The notes: generated by a model not told the origin, from the sequence alone. A DNA stretch of 64,000 nt from Arbacia lixula (GCA_963669155.1 OZ022583.1:12574792-12638791); one strand, 5' to 3'. Numbered from the stretch's first letter, positions 47,966 through 61,170 are shown. A program made the numbers and translations.

Positions 47966-48964
47966 CTTCTCCTTGACACCCCACTCTTCCCCCCAATTCT
48001 TCATATTGCATGTCATGCTCATTCCCCTCCACCCCCTTACCGCCCCACCTCCCCTATACCCCACCCCACCCTCCCTACTCGGTTGAACCACCCTAAGCCA
48101 ATATCCTTCTACCTCGGTCACTCGCAGGACTGTGTTTTAATTAAACCTCCTCGCACTAGGCAGCCCGTAAATTGCAAGCCTTTTCCGCTTCTCCTGCTAC
48201 CCCGCTGAAAATATTATTATCGATTTTCTTTCTCCACCGTCCCAGGACCGTCCCGCATGTTGACTCAAAAATCCTTTCTGTCCAGGGTTAGGGAGAGAAA
48301 AGTTATAGAATCTGGTACCCCCTTTCTCTCTTTTTACGAATCCCCAAATTTTCGGCTGCTGTGGCTTACGGCGTAAAATGCTTTTTGGTTGCTCGATGCT
48401 CGTATGTCTGACTACAAATGCATCAAAAGAGAGGCGAGTCTTCGACGTTAGGTTCGCAACGGCGCCTGGCACAGTCTCAGCAGAAACATCACGACACACT
48501 CGTTGCGCAACACATTTTCTGGGATCCCGGGATATTGCATTTTATTCCGAGATGCTTTTTCCGTGTTGTCAATAACTGCATAACTTTGGGCTGGGTGTAG
48601 TTACTGGTGCGTGTCGCAAGTGGGGCGAGGCTTTATTGCACGAATATATGGACAATCTTTTTGGATGAATTGGTCATGAGATCACAGTTTACCATGTATG
48701 GGATAGGCATGAAAGCTCATAATTAAATGAGGAGTTTAGATAAATTCATCATTGAAATCAGGTCAGGTTCACAAACTTAAAAGCATTGTACGCCTTTGTC
48801 GTAATCATATTGATTAGATATGCTGTAATTTGATAATGATTGCCAGAATGGATTCGACTCCAAAGTGCTTGCTTTAATGAGACAAAACATAACTTGAGAC
48901 ATTTAAAAACATTGAGTCAGTAACTCTATACATCGCATGTCGGATAAATCAGAGTTGTAATTCC

Positions 48965-49036
48965 AGAGAAAAATATGTTTCTGGCTAGGTCATTCAAGGC
49001 AGACACAAATAGACCCAGAAACATGTTTTTCTCTCG
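48965..49036. repeat. Short hairpin
   Basis: AGAGAAAAATATGTTTCTGG and CCAGAAACATGTTTTTCTCT pair as 20-base arms with one mismatch. Confidence 0.7.
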
Positions 49037-49632
49037 CCTTTCGTGTCAGACTTGTCGCCATTAATATCTATGAGGCGCCGAGAGGGTCACCACTGTACAC
49101 TGCGGGGGGCATGTTATTTGGGTCAAGAGTTTGATGTAATTTTCTAAAATTGGAGTGAAAAGGAGAAACTTAATGAAAATGTAGTGAATGTTCACGTTTC
49201 AAGCTACATACACGTTATCTGGGAGGCAGGGTTTCAATTCTATTATCTGTGTATATACATAAATCATACGTTGCCAGAGAACCTCAAGGTGATATTGAAG
49301 AAATATAATTTCATTTTGCAGTTACAGTTACCGCCTTTTTTTGTACGATTATCTCATGAGGTAATTGCATCGATTGTCTCTCTTTTTGTAGGCAAATTCG
49401 ACACGAGCGTTATTAGTTTAATACATAATTTACCCAATTTACCCAGATATAACTCAGATATAACTCATACGATCTGATGCAGTCATTTTCCCTCAAATGA
49501 TATGTCAAATAGGAATGAGCTGAAGCTATTTTTACCATTTGTAGTATCTTCGAGATATCAAAACGTTTGAAGGAAAACAATATTTTCAAATAAAAATAAC
49601 ATGTCTGACTTTTGGAAAAGATTTTTTTAGGT

Positions 49633-49871
49633 ATTCACCCTGTAGTAAGCATTGCGTGGTTCATTCTGTAAATGAATGATATCACAAGTCATTCATTTAC
49701 AGGATGGACCACGCTATTCTTACTTCTCTTGGGTGTATGCCTAATTCTTCTCTTTTTTTCTTCAAATTGACATTTCTCCAGAAAATACGTTCATTGAAGT
49801 GTAATGCCTTATTTGTTTTTCATTCAAGTGCAGAATGGAGCACGCTATCCTTGCTACTACTGGGTGTATTG
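49633..49871. repeat. Hairpin with a third, directly repeated arm
   Basis: 49,633-49,680 and 49,689-49,739 are inverted copies (loop around GATATCACAAG). A third copy of the right arm (CAGAATGGAGCACGCTATCC...CTGGGTGTATT) is at 49,821-49,871. Confidence 0.65.
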
Positions 49872-50451
49872 TCTAAATCTTTTTTTTCAAAATTGAAATT
49901 TAGTTAACTTTTCTTTTCGGAATATCGTGCTGTTATATACACGAAGTAAAGTCATGTTGGTATTGTTTACGTAGATATCTCATTAAAAAAGATCTGCAAT
50001 CTGCCTATAAATCAATCATATGCTGGAAATACACTGAAGATTCGCAATGACAATTTTTTTTTTTAATTTCCGTAAATCAATATACAACGATCAATACAAA
50101 ATTTCAAAGGATACGGCGGATAGCCCATTTCAGTCACTGTGGTAATAAACAAATTACCGCTGTTCTTTTTGCATATAATTATGTGCAAAGAGTGACTACA
50201 GAATGGTATCAAAGAACAACACAAAGCAAATGTATTAAACATAATGATATATCAATTCAACTACAATTCAATTTTGATTACAACTCCCGCATTCAATACG
50301 TTAAAGTGCGCATCGGCTCGCCATGTTATCAACTCATACAGCAAATCTAATGGTAACTGGATTTAAAGTGATAGCGACCTTGACTTGATATAATCAATGG
50401 GTTGACTTAATTGGACTTGTCCTGCACTGTAGAATACGCGCTCTTCAGGTA

Positions 50452-50582
50452 TTAAAGGCGGTGTCATCCTTGTGTAGACGAAAACGAATCTCGTATACCT
50501 TCTGTGCCATTGGTGCATGTCGACACAAGCGATACACAGAAAGCCCAACGAGCAGCAATTGGTCTGACGTACAGGGGGTTAA
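50452..50582 (-). repeat. TTAA-bounded short element, longer form
   Basis: Minus strand TTAACCCCCTGTACGTCAGA, core GCTGCTCGTTGGGCTTTCTG and CATGCACCAATGGCACAG; 131 bp. Confidence 0.55.
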
Positions 50583-51337
50583 CAGGGGTAAAAATTACAT
50601 GAACCACACGTACGAACATCACTTTGATCAAGTTTGCAAGAAAAAATCATGAAAAACAGACTCTGTATAGGCTATCAGCTTCTCAGGCCCAAATTCTATT
50701 TACAATATAAACAAAAAAAACAACAAGTTTTTGCCCTAATAATTATACCATTTCACGAAATTAACAATATCATTTGGTTATATGAAGAGCGTTAATCAAT
50801 TTGGGGCCATTAACATTGTGGTGTGCAAAGCGACGGCGTCAGTGTACAGGTCTGCAGGTTTAGGACTACACTTTTAGACGACCAGCCCAAAAACTTTCAA
50901 ATGCAAAGGACAATGTGAATACATCAAAATCTTTGTAGCTGCTATGTTCTGAAGGAAGCTCTTACACAAGGTTTGGTTCTATAATCCTGTTTAAAAAACA
51001 ACAACAACAAAAATTTCAAAGATATGATTGTGAAAGTGATCCCCGGTCTTTAAGCTGCGTAATCACGCTAATGTAAAGTGTGTAGAGTGCAGAGAACAAA
51101 TCGCATCATTAGAGTCACACGCATAGTACTGTTTGTGGAAGCCATTACAGCATACGGCACGGATTCAACTGTAATTACACGCAATCCACGAGATAAATTG
51201 TGCGTTATTATGGATTATCATCTATTGTAGATATATTTTTTTTATACTGTACTCATATGTGTTGTTCTAATGACGTGTTTTCATAGTTTAGTTCAAGCTA
51301 AGGGAAATTCACGCGCGAATCAAACCTAATCTAATCT

Positions 51338-51410
51338 AGGTTTTGCACAGAATGATACACAGCATACAAATCCCATAGAACAACACATTGTCTGTCAAAC
51401 AAAGGGTTAA
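51338..51410 (-). repeat. TTAA-family short element
   Basis: Minus strand TTAACCCTTTGTTTGACAGA, core CTATGGGATTTGTATGCTGT, then TCTGTGCAAAACC. The left TTAA is degenerate (CTAA). Confidence 0.55.
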
Positions 51411-53319
51411 AGTACATCATTTTATGATACAATTCATAATATTAACATGATAAATAAGGGGCGAACTTGATACTACTCCTTTTCATAGCTATTAATCTAC
51501 GAAAAGACTAAAATCGTATAATAAGTCTTGATGCTCAAATTTTCAACTTTCTCAAATTTAGATCTACATGTATTTAGTTAAAGTAGTGTATTTGCAATGA
51601 CTGAAAAGTTATCGCACAGCTCACAATCTTGGAGAATCAAAAATAGACTGAACTTTTGTTTATAGTATGTAATTGCCTGCCTAATTTGGTAAGCATGGGC
51701 CTAAGGTGTATCGATCGAGTTTTATATAGCGAATCAACATTGGGACGGAATGTCTTGCCATTGTTACGTCACCAAGCGCCATATTACATGGTATTACGAG
51801 CCGTTTAACTACGAATCTCGCCCGGTGTGTCAAGTATATAGCAGTATGGCGGGCACCACATGTAAGGCGGGGAGTATTAGTTTGTTACTATAATTTCGAT
51901 GCATCGTCAGAATTTCAATAAGAGTTTGGCGGGACGGAACGGTAGCAGGTAATTGGGATTGCGCTCGGGCGTTATTAACCTTTGCATTGTGCTAGGGCCA
52001 TTATAACGCAACACGAGGTGTGCAAATTAATTTGGCCGCGTTTACGCGCTGGGGTATTAGCCATCTTGTTGTCTTAATCAAATGTCTCCTCTTCTTCTCG
52101 CTTTTGTGTTTAATAGCTGCTGTCTTGGCGGCGCCTTCGATTTTTTCCTTCTCACTCTGTCTTTTTTTCTTCTTCAAAAGGGTTACTACCCAAATTGCTC
52201 GAAGGCTGTGGTAATGATACACGCTATGTCCATAGTTGTCTTAAACCTAAAGGGAGGCGGTTTATGACAGTACGTGTGAAACGCCTTCTTCTTTATGCCG
52301 AAACCTTGTAATATGTAAACAATTAAGACAATATACGGTATGGACCTTGTAATTAAATACAGAATAATTTGTATTACATAACCACGATCGCTACAAGTGT
52401 CGGGCATGGATGCTTTGTTTCGGTATTTCAGAAGCTATACGTGCACATTTTATCATACATGTACATTGTATCTCTGTGTGTGGTTTTCGAATAGGGCATG
52501 TAGGGGGCCTATAATCGGTGATAATGTTGAGAGGAATCTGTGTTCTATTTCTGTTTCCTGTATTTAATCTTCCTTCTCTCCTCATGAATTCACTTTTTGT
52601 CAGCGTCTCTTCCTATGGTTTATCTCCGTTTGCTTCCTGTGTGCTCCTTCCTTAATTCTTACACAAAATATTGTCTTGTTCTCTATATACTTCACTGTTA
52701 TATTTGTTAAAATCATCTGTCTTTATCTTCTCTGAACATATATTTTCTTCCCATCTTTTTGTTCTCATCTTTTCTGCTTTAGTTTTATATGCTTATCGAT
52801 TATTCTCTCCTTTTCATTCTTTGATTATCGTTTCTATCCACAACTTAGCCTTCACTAATCCCCTTTACTGTATATGTGTAAAAAAAAAAAACCCCGAACA
52901 CTTAGAGCTGAGAGCTGTTTATTTCAAAATAGGGAAAATTTGATGGTCGTATCGATTATCATAATAGAAATGATAGTTGCATAGAAACTCATTTTTACCA
53001 CCCCGTATAAGATATATATTCCGTTGTGATCCTCATTTCTAAGCTATTCCCTGTATTCCTTGTCTCCATCAAAGTCCCTGTTTTCCCGTTACGATTGTTA
53101 CCATCCTTCCTGGTACATTCCCCACTATTTCATCATTCTTTCTTCTTGCTCTCTTTCCATCATCAGCGACCCACCCACATCTCTCCCTTTTATCTCTCCT
53201 TCTCCATGTTCTCTTATCCTCATCCTCAAACTGAATCTCCACTTGTTAATACCCGCTGCAACCCTGTTATGATCCCCCACTTATTACTTCAACCGTCCTC
53301 TTTTCTTCTTTTCCTCGTT

Positions 53320-53632
53320 TCTTCTTCGTCTTCTCCTCGTCCTTCTTCTTCTTCTTCTTCTTCTTCTTCTTCTTCTTCTTCTTTTTCTTCTTTTTTGTTA
53401 TTGTTCTTGTTCTTCTTCTTTTCCTTCTTCTCCTTCTTCTTCTTCTTCTTCTTCTTTTTCTTCTTTTTTGTTATTGTTCTTGTTCTTCTCCTTCTTCTCC
53501 TTCTTCTTCTTCTTCTTCTTCTTCTATTTTTCTTCTTTTTTGTTCTTCTTCTTCTTCTTCTTCTTCTCCTTCTTCTTCTTCTTCTTCTTCTTCTTCTTCT
53601 TCTTCTTCTTCTTCTTCTTCTTCTTCTCTTTC
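53320..53632. repeat. TTC array with a 73-bp higher-order unit
   Basis: TTTTTTGTTATTGTTCTTG occurs at 53,391 and 53,464 (73-bp spacing), with a shortened third version near 53,535. Confidence 0.85.
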
Positions 53633-54232
53633 ACCCCTTTCATCTGCAGCTCCTCACGTCCCCCCTTCTTCCCCTCTACACCCTTCTCTCCTTCCATTAT
53701 CCTCAAACCTGAATCTCCACTCTTCAATATCCTCCATACCCATCTCCCTGCCTCTCCCATCTACCTAGCCGCAGTGCCGTGTCACTACTGGTTACTTAAG
53801 AAGACCTGGAAGCTTTGGGTAAGATGCAATTAATACCGCGAACAACAGAAAGACAAGTGGACAAGCATGCTTTGCCCGGGGGCTACTGCTATCGATTCAT
53901 CGCGTCAATCGATACAGCTTATGTCGGAGCAAAATGAAATTGTATGTTGTGAAATATATCGATGATGCAAGGGATAATGGAGGTGATCATATACATACGG
54001 GGATGGCGAGAGCGAAGTTGATTGCGATATCAGTGTCATTGATGCTGGTGGTAGCGGTAGTAGTGGTGATGATAATAATGATGCAGATGATAATGATAGT
54101 AATGATAATGATGATGGCGATTATGATGGTGACGAGGATGGTTAAGATGATAGTGATGAAGATGATGGTGGTAATGGTTATGTTTATGAAGATAGTGATA
54201 ATGATGGTGGTGATGATGGTGATGATGATAAA

Positions 54233-54792
54233 CTTATGATGATGGTAGTGATGCTAATATGAATATGGTGATGATTTTGATTGTGATAGTGAAAATAACG
54301 ACGATGATGATGATGATGGTGAAAATGATGCAAAAGCCGGTGCTGATAATTGTGATGTTCTTGGTGGTGATAGTGTAGGAGATAACTACTTGGCGATGAA
54401 CGTGAAGCCAATTACGTAATCGTTTCATTTCAATCTCAGCAGTTTACAGTCCCTATGCAAAGAAGGGCTCGGAAAAAAACTGTTATTTCAATTACTGCAA
54501 ATATTTCAATTACTGCAAATTATGATGATGGTAGTGATGCTAATATGAATATGGTGATGATTTTGATTGTGATAGTGAAAATAACGACGATGATGATGAT
54601 GATGGTGAAAATGATGCAAAAGCCGGTGCTGATAATTGTGATGTTCTTGGTGGTGATAGTGTAGGAGATAACTACTTGGCGATGAACGTGAAGCCAATTA
54701 CGTAATCGTTTCATTTCAATCTCAGCAGTTTACAGTCCCTATGCAAAGAAGGGCTCGGAAAAAAACTGTTATTTCAATTACTGCAAATATTT
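54233..54792. repeat. 286-bp tandem duplication, two nearly identical copies
   Basis: The segment starting TTATGATGATGGTAGTGATG at 54,234 recurs 286 bp later at 54,520. Both copies contain GCAAAAGCCGGTGCTGATAA and AGGGCTCGGAAAAAAACTG. Minus-strand translations of both copies agree over 64 residues. The left part is GAT-rich, the right part unique. Confidence 0.93.
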
Positions 54793-54929
54793 ACCAATAA
54801 TAATGAGGTCTGCGAGTTATTTTGGTCCAAACTACAAATAGTCCGTAGACTATGTACACACAATCTGTGACCTTTCTCTCCTCCTTTCGAAGAATCAACG
54901 TTACAAGCTGTGACATAACCAATAAACCC

Positions 54930-55010
54930 AACTTTGACGTCATCCGATGAGCGATTGTGACGTCATACACAGTACTAACCACATGACCTTGATGTCACGC
55001 ATTATAATGT
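54930..55010. promoter_or_regulatory. Cluster of CRE-like sites
   Basis: TTTGACGTCATC at about 54,935, GTGACGTCATAC at about 54,958 and GATGTCACGC at about 54,990; two of them are full TGACGTCA cores within 25 bp. Confidence 0.35.
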
Positions 55011-55272
55011 ATTACGTAGGCATTAAGAATTGTGGATAGGGTTAAGACACTTTTTAATCAATCGCAGTACATGTAAATGAGGATGACTGACACGCAAGTC
55101 GATACCTCGGGTATAGCAGCTAACATGTCACCGGGTAATGATCTAGCATCAATTACGAAGCTCGAACAATTAAGACAGTATTACTCAACTTCTACCATCA
55201 ATGACATGTCTGATACAAATAAAATTTCCTCGAGAACGTGAAGTGGCATTCCTTTTTGGAAATGATAGATGT

Positions 55273-55366
55273 TTAAAATGTTTATGCGCCATTGGTGCTT
55301 TTTTGCAAAAGTTATACACACAAAACCCATAGAGATTCCATTATTCTGGAACACAAAGGACTACTA
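55273..55366 (-). repeat. TTAA-family short element, decayed
   Basis: Plus strand GCCATTGGTGCTTTTTTGCA, then TATACACACAAAACCCATAGAG and GGAACACAAAGGAC; the right end is degraded. Confidence 0.5.
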
Positions 55367-55614
55367 AAGCAGACACTAAATGCAAATTGGTTTTGTTGAG
55401 CTGTTTTAAGCAGAATATCTCAATTTACAATGTGCATTTCATAGGTGAGTAACATATCCTACATATCATAATGATACAACAGATATAATTTGGTAATACA
55501 ATATACAAAGTTAAAATAAGTGAGTCGCAAAGCTATATTTCTGGCTACTTTTAGAGACAGTCGGACAAAAGAACAGTTACGTATTGGTTGTTTGTATGAC
55601 ACTTTCTGCCTCTC

Positions 55615-55620
55615 TCTATA

Positions 55621-55674
<54 letters not shown>

Positions 55675-55713
55675 TCTCTATCTATCTCTCTCTCTCTCAC
55701 ACAAACACACACA

Positions 55714-55751
<38 letters not shown>

Positions 55752-55798
55752 CTCTCTCTCTCTCTCTCTCTCTTTCCATCTCTCTTCATCTCTCTTAG
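55615..55798. repeat. CT-CA-CT compound microsatellite
   Basis: CT run, then ACAC 55,700-55,748, then CT run. Confidence 0.92.
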
Positions 55799-56099
55799 TT
55801 TGACAGAAATTACTTCCACGATCATCAACGACAAATTAAAGATAAACAGAAACATGTTAGACAGGGAAATGAGGAATGATGAGGACAAAGTCAAGACAAA
55901 TGCGAAAGACAGTGTGGATGCAAATAAGGAGGGGAGAATAAAGAGTAGATAGTAAGGAAGCAGAAGAAACAAAAGAATGAAAAGAAATAATAGGGAAGAA
56001 TAAGAAAAGAAGAGAGAGAGAAGGAAGGAGGTAGTTTTACAGCAGAGAAAGCATGTACAACGTTCGTAAGAAGAAGGAGATGAAAAAGGAACAGATGGA

Positions 56100-56227
56100 T
56101 GAACTTGAAGAATAGAAGAAAAAAATGATTCAATTGTATATCGTAAATCCAACTCATGCCATGTCACCGTTTTTCAAATAAAAATTATGTGGCACCTCAG
56201 ATAGCCAAAAAAAAAAAAAAAAAAAAA
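56100..56227 (+). other. Possible retroposed 3' end with poly-A tail
   Basis: A run of 21 A (56,207-56,227) lies 26 bp after AAATAAAA, the spacing of a polyadenylation signal and tail. The upstream sequence is not recognised, and target-site duplication was not found with confidence. Confidence 0.25.
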
Positions 56228-56329
56228 CAGGCTTGGAAGGCAGTTCAAAAACAGGAACGCTATTGCACACAGGCGGGCGTCTATGTAAAACATGTACATA
56301 TCTAAACTGTCCTCGCACTCTCTAACTCA

Positions 56330-56480
56330 CCTGTGACGTCACCAGGGGCATGAAAGCATCACCTTGGCGTCACGGTCAATTTGTGGAGCGCGGGAAAGCA
56401 GTGATCATGGGATTATGGGTAGTGAGAAGACCGCTCGATGTGACGTAGGCGGTTTGTGAACGTGCACTGTGATATGACAG
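56330..56480. promoter_or_regulatory. CRE-like sites with an Otx-like core
   Basis: GTGACGTCACC at about 56,333, GGCGTCACGG, GGGATTATGGG (Otx/Bicoid-type core) and GTGACGTAGG occur in about 120 bp of mixed composition. Confidence 0.3.
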
Positions 56481-57245
56481 CTCATCGCCTGCTAGTGCAG
56501 TACTAGGGTTGGGAAGGAGACGGGATGGGGGGGGGGGGGGGGGGGACTGGTTTTAGGGCCCCCAACCCCCTTCCTCAGTATCAAAGCAGTTGAATGATCC
56601 ATAAATACGCGCACAAGACAGAGCAGGGCGCCCTTAATTGTAAAGCAGTTTTATAACTGAATGTGCATCCGTTTATGTAAGAAATGAAAACAAAATCATT
56701 AATGAAATCCATCTTCTATTTATACCTCCTTCAGACAAAGTTACTGGTTGTCACACGTCCGTTTCTTTAGATTGTTATTGTTCAAACTGTCTCAATACAT
56801 TCAATCGCTACTTGTTTATTAAGGGTATGTAGCCCGATCATTGTAATATTTTGTCATATTTGCCAGACTAAAGAACGGACCACAAAACGGTATCGCAGAT
56901 GTTTGAAATTCTTTGAAAGTAATGCTAGACGTCACAACATTTTCCGATCGGCACGCGTTGAGCTGAGCCGGCAGGTCCCGCGGGATGTTAATCATAGAAA
57001 TGAAACATTTTTACTAGGTCATAATCATGTGCAGCGTGTAGATGGATGAGAGACGTATGGGTAACGTGATGACAGAAATGTATATGTTCTCTGCCCGACA
57101 ACTGAAGACAGCGAGGTCATGTGATTGCGCCAGAAAGTGTGCCGTAGTTACATTTCTACATTTCTATACAAGCAGGATCAAGGAGCTTATATCGGATAGT
57201 AAGCGCAGAGAGAAAAATAAAATCAAATACGCTTTTGGATAAAGA

Positions 57246-57265
57246 AAGAGGAAGAGGAAGGCAGA

Positions 57266-57323
<58 letters not shown>

Positions 57324-57339
57324 GAGACAGAGAGAGAGT

Positions 57340-57373
<34 letters not shown>

Positions 57374-57376
57374 AGG
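57246..57376. repeat. GA array
   Basis: GA with GACAGA interruptions. Confidence 0.9.
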
Positions 57377-57707
57377 TGGGGGGTATGATAATTCTGATAA
57401 TAGGAGAAAAGGGTGAGGGAGGTAAAGATTAAAAAGGGGAAAAGAGAGAAAAAAATCAGATGAATACAAGTGTAAATTGTTTCTTTGTTTGTGAGTGTAT
57501 GTGTAATTGTGTGGTAGTTTATTTTCGTTGTTTTTTGAGGGATATCGGATAAAAGTATGACACTTAATATCCTGCCAGATATGCTGCACGTTATACCCCT
57601 GGCTACATCGATATGCCCATCTCACCTGTTCGTGTACCCTGCATTGAACACACGGAGTAGTATCGGATGACCCCAGGGGCTTTCCCGCCAAAATGAATCT
57701 TTTCCCC

Positions 57708-57754
57708 TTGTCTATCTCTCTCTGTCTGTCTCTGTCTCTGTCTGTCTGTCTCCC

Positions 57755-57816
<62 letters not shown>

Positions 57817-58025
57817 CCTCTCCTCTTTTCTCTGTAATGTTCTCTTTCTCTCTCTGTCTCTCTTTACCTCTCCCACCCCTTTCTCACATACTCTCTCTCT
57901 TTTCCTCCCTATCTTTTTTTTCCTCTCAATCTCTCCACCCACCTCACATCCCGTCTCTATCCTCCCCCCCCTCTCTCTCTCTCTCTCTCTTTCTCTCTCA
58001 GCCCCCCCCCTCTCTCTCTCTGACT
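57708..58025. repeat. CT/CTGT array
   Basis: TCTGTCTG followed by pure CT and C tracts. Confidence 0.9.
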
Positions 58026-60547
58026 GACAACAGGTCATAATATGATGACATGCGTGATTCTCACTGATTCCTCAAAACAAAAAGGTAATGTTGCTGTTTT
58101 CATCGTTGATAACTTCCGTGTGATTGTGTATGAGTGAGAACCAAAGTCACTAATTGTCACTTCTATGACATTACGATGAATGCATATTCCACCACGTGGT
58201 TATGTTGATCTACCGCCCATCATCGTCAACTTTCCAACGCTGCTACTTGTATCCTTTCTCCTCTTTTCGCCCCTCATCATTTATCTTCTGTCAATCACTC
58301 ATACAAGTTTACAAAGTCACTTCGTCCCCGTCTAACCCGCTTATTGACACGAAGCAACCCAAGGGCAAGCTGAAACTACATCAATATGATACCAATACTG
58401 ACTTTCACTTATTGCGCAAACTACGGACCAGTCGACGACAAAATTACAACTGGCCCATCAAGAAGGAGGATTTACCACATATTTTGGCTTGTATTGTTAC
58501 AGAACTGGCATGGAAAATGATAAAAGCATAGACAACATCATGGCGTGCGTATAGGATTGGCTGGATTTACCATCGAGAGGGCTTGTTGTTAGCGACGTGT
58601 GTTGTTTTACTGTAAACTATCTGACAACGCTTCGCACTACCTAGAAGCACAAAATGAATATGATATCATGAACTTCCAAGAGTTGTTCGAATCAATATTT
58701 GCTCATATTCTGAGAAAGATGTGGAAATGGCTTTTAAGCCCTAACATAGAAAAAAAAATGACCTCGGTCATTATTACACACTTGCATCGCCGTTTAACTA
58801 CAATAAAGGGAAAATTGTCTCAATACTTTGAATTAATAAGACGCAATTTACATTTGCTTTTCTTGGAAATGTCTTAGTCATGTTTAACCTTGTGTAAGAA
58901 GAATCGTATGAGTGAAGCATCTTTCTCGCAATCCTTCTTCGCCCTTGATCGATCAATATTCATAAATGGTCATTTGATGTCAACTGGAGGGCAGCAGCGG
59001 GCGTCTATTGTTTTTAAAACAATGAGATGAGTGATTAATTGACCGTAGCTAACTAAGGTACTGATTAGAGGGAATAAACCTTGGTGTATCACGTTTAGTC
59101 CGTGAATCTTAAAGAGAGCAACCCACACTACAGATATAGACGCATGCCAGTGATTTTACACAACGTCGTCACGTCATGTTACAAGTAAAATATGCACGCT
59201 TGACTTGGTGCCAATGTCTCTTTTGGAAGTGGAAAGATAATTAGAGGGAAGAAAGAGGTATTGTTAAAGAGCAGAGGGAGGAAGTAGAAGATGGGGAGGA
59301 GGAAGAGAAAGAGAAAACGATTGAAGAAGCGATAGGAATTGTCAGATAGCGTAGAAGAAGGAGAAGAGAAAAGAAGAAATAGGGCGCGAATGGGAGGGAG
59401 GTGCACGAGGAACAGAAGAATGGAAGGTGAAGAAAGTGAGAAGGAACAAAAGTTAAAAAGATTGAAAGAGGGAGAAGATTTCACGGTAAAGATAACGGAT
59501 GTCAGAGTTCATAATCCTTTAGAACGCAATCTATATCATTTCTCCGTCAGAAAGGCATCGTGAAATTTAAAATCTCCCTACAAACCGTTAATCGATTGTA
59601 AGCGCTTAAGTGTTGCTTTTGCATTTTGAATGATTAGGAAGTTGCAATAAATACACACTGTCTTAGAATTCTTCAATTTGCTTTGCTATGTGCACACATC
59701 GTGGTTTCTTTTTCAATAGAAGACATTCCACCACAGCCCATCTCAAATTGATGATCTTATCTTTGTCTTGTTTGTATGCTCTTTGGTACAAATGTACTGG
59801 AAATGCACCACTTATTCACCATGTTCAAGTTAAATACTTTAATACTTCTGAACGCAAACATACATACATGTATTGGGAATAAGAACTATTATATAGATAC
59901 ACCAATACAGAGGAGTGGGGGTTGGCCTAATGTAATATAATGGCAAATGTTGACAAGCACTGATCAAAGATTTCGAGTAAACTATAACAATTACATTGGC
60001 AACCAATCAGTCAGGGTTCTTCATTAATCGTATCGACCTTTCAATGACGCATAAACGCAGTGGGTGTGAGTAGCGACCTTGCTTACAACTCTTGTCACTT
60101 TTTCACGATCGCCAAGCAAATGTTCAGCATGGTCAGTCCTCATAAGAAGCTCCACGTTGCTCTACAACAATCTTAAATGAAGATGAATCGATTGCCATAT
60201 AAGTGCTTATCAAGTGAGCGATCGATTAATGGCATGCTAGGCCTGCTGCTGTGGTTCCGTCGTGATTCAGTGATTAATACCAATCGATTGCCAACATGTC
60301 GACAAGAGCCCGCGTCACACCACTGTTCGAGATCTTATATTGTTTTTTTTTATGGTTCCAGTAGACGCAGAGATATGCTAGTCCATAAAAGTACCAAGAA
60401 GAATTGGCTCAATACAGTATGTTTTCTCGGAATCTGATTGTGTGTTTATATGTCTTTTCACAACAGAAAAAATATAAATTCTGTAACAACTTTTCTCTAT
60501 CCTCTATATTTCCAATCTTATTTCTAGGACAAATTTTACAATGAGAC

Positions 60548-60563
60548 TATCATCATCATCATT

Positions 60564-60596
<33 letters not shown>

Positions 60597-60598
60597 TT
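60548..60598. repeat. ATC array
   Basis: About 16 ATC units. Confidence 0.9.
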
Positions 60599-60939
60599 CC
60601 ATGTCGATGTCTTCGAGGTATGATTTTTCAAAGAGTATGATAAACTCCACGGCACAACCTAAATAGCGTGATTAATTCAGAATGGGGCCGCGACACCATG
60701 CAACAACGGTGTAGCTGGAGATGAAAACACAGATCAGTGAAAAAAAAAAAAACGTAATTCGATCACGTGATCAAGGTAGATCGAAGCACGTGTAAGAATG
60801 TGTGCCTGAGGAACACGAATGAGAAACGAAATACGTATCGGAAATACCACAGGGTGATAAAAGGAGATAATTCAAAAGGCTACTTCCAGATCTGGCGCAT
60901 GAGCGCACGTTCATCAACACGACACCGTCGATAACACGA

Positions 60940-61170
60940 TTTGCAATGACGCAGTCGGGTTCGCGCCTTGTCGTTAGCCCGGTGTGGCGTGGCCTTTCCG
61001 AATTGATATCGACCCTCCTCGGACGGTTTTACTTTGAAAAAGTCGCCAGTGTGTCATTAATTAATGGCGGTATTAATCACCAATCAGCTGGTGATTACTC
61101 CTGGTCAAGACATGAATGGATTGATCCATAGGACTCGTTAACCTGTTAACGCGATGGGGCTCCGGCATTG
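60940..61170. promoter_or_regulatory. Candidate regulatory block with TAAT sites and an 8-bp-arm palindrome
   Basis: TCATTAATTAATGG, then GGTATTAATCACC. AATCACCA (61,075-61,082) and TGGTGATT (61,089-61,096) form perfect inverted arms around ATCAGC. CpG content is higher than in its surroundings. Function is inferred. Confidence 0.3.

Noticed and set aside
47214-48086. 290-residue open frame
   Set aside because: It is a Leu/Phe/Ser-rich translation of a TTC array with no complex region; not a gene.
58196-58531. 111-residue plus frame
   Set aside because: No recognised family; AT-rich surroundings; no evidence beyond openness.
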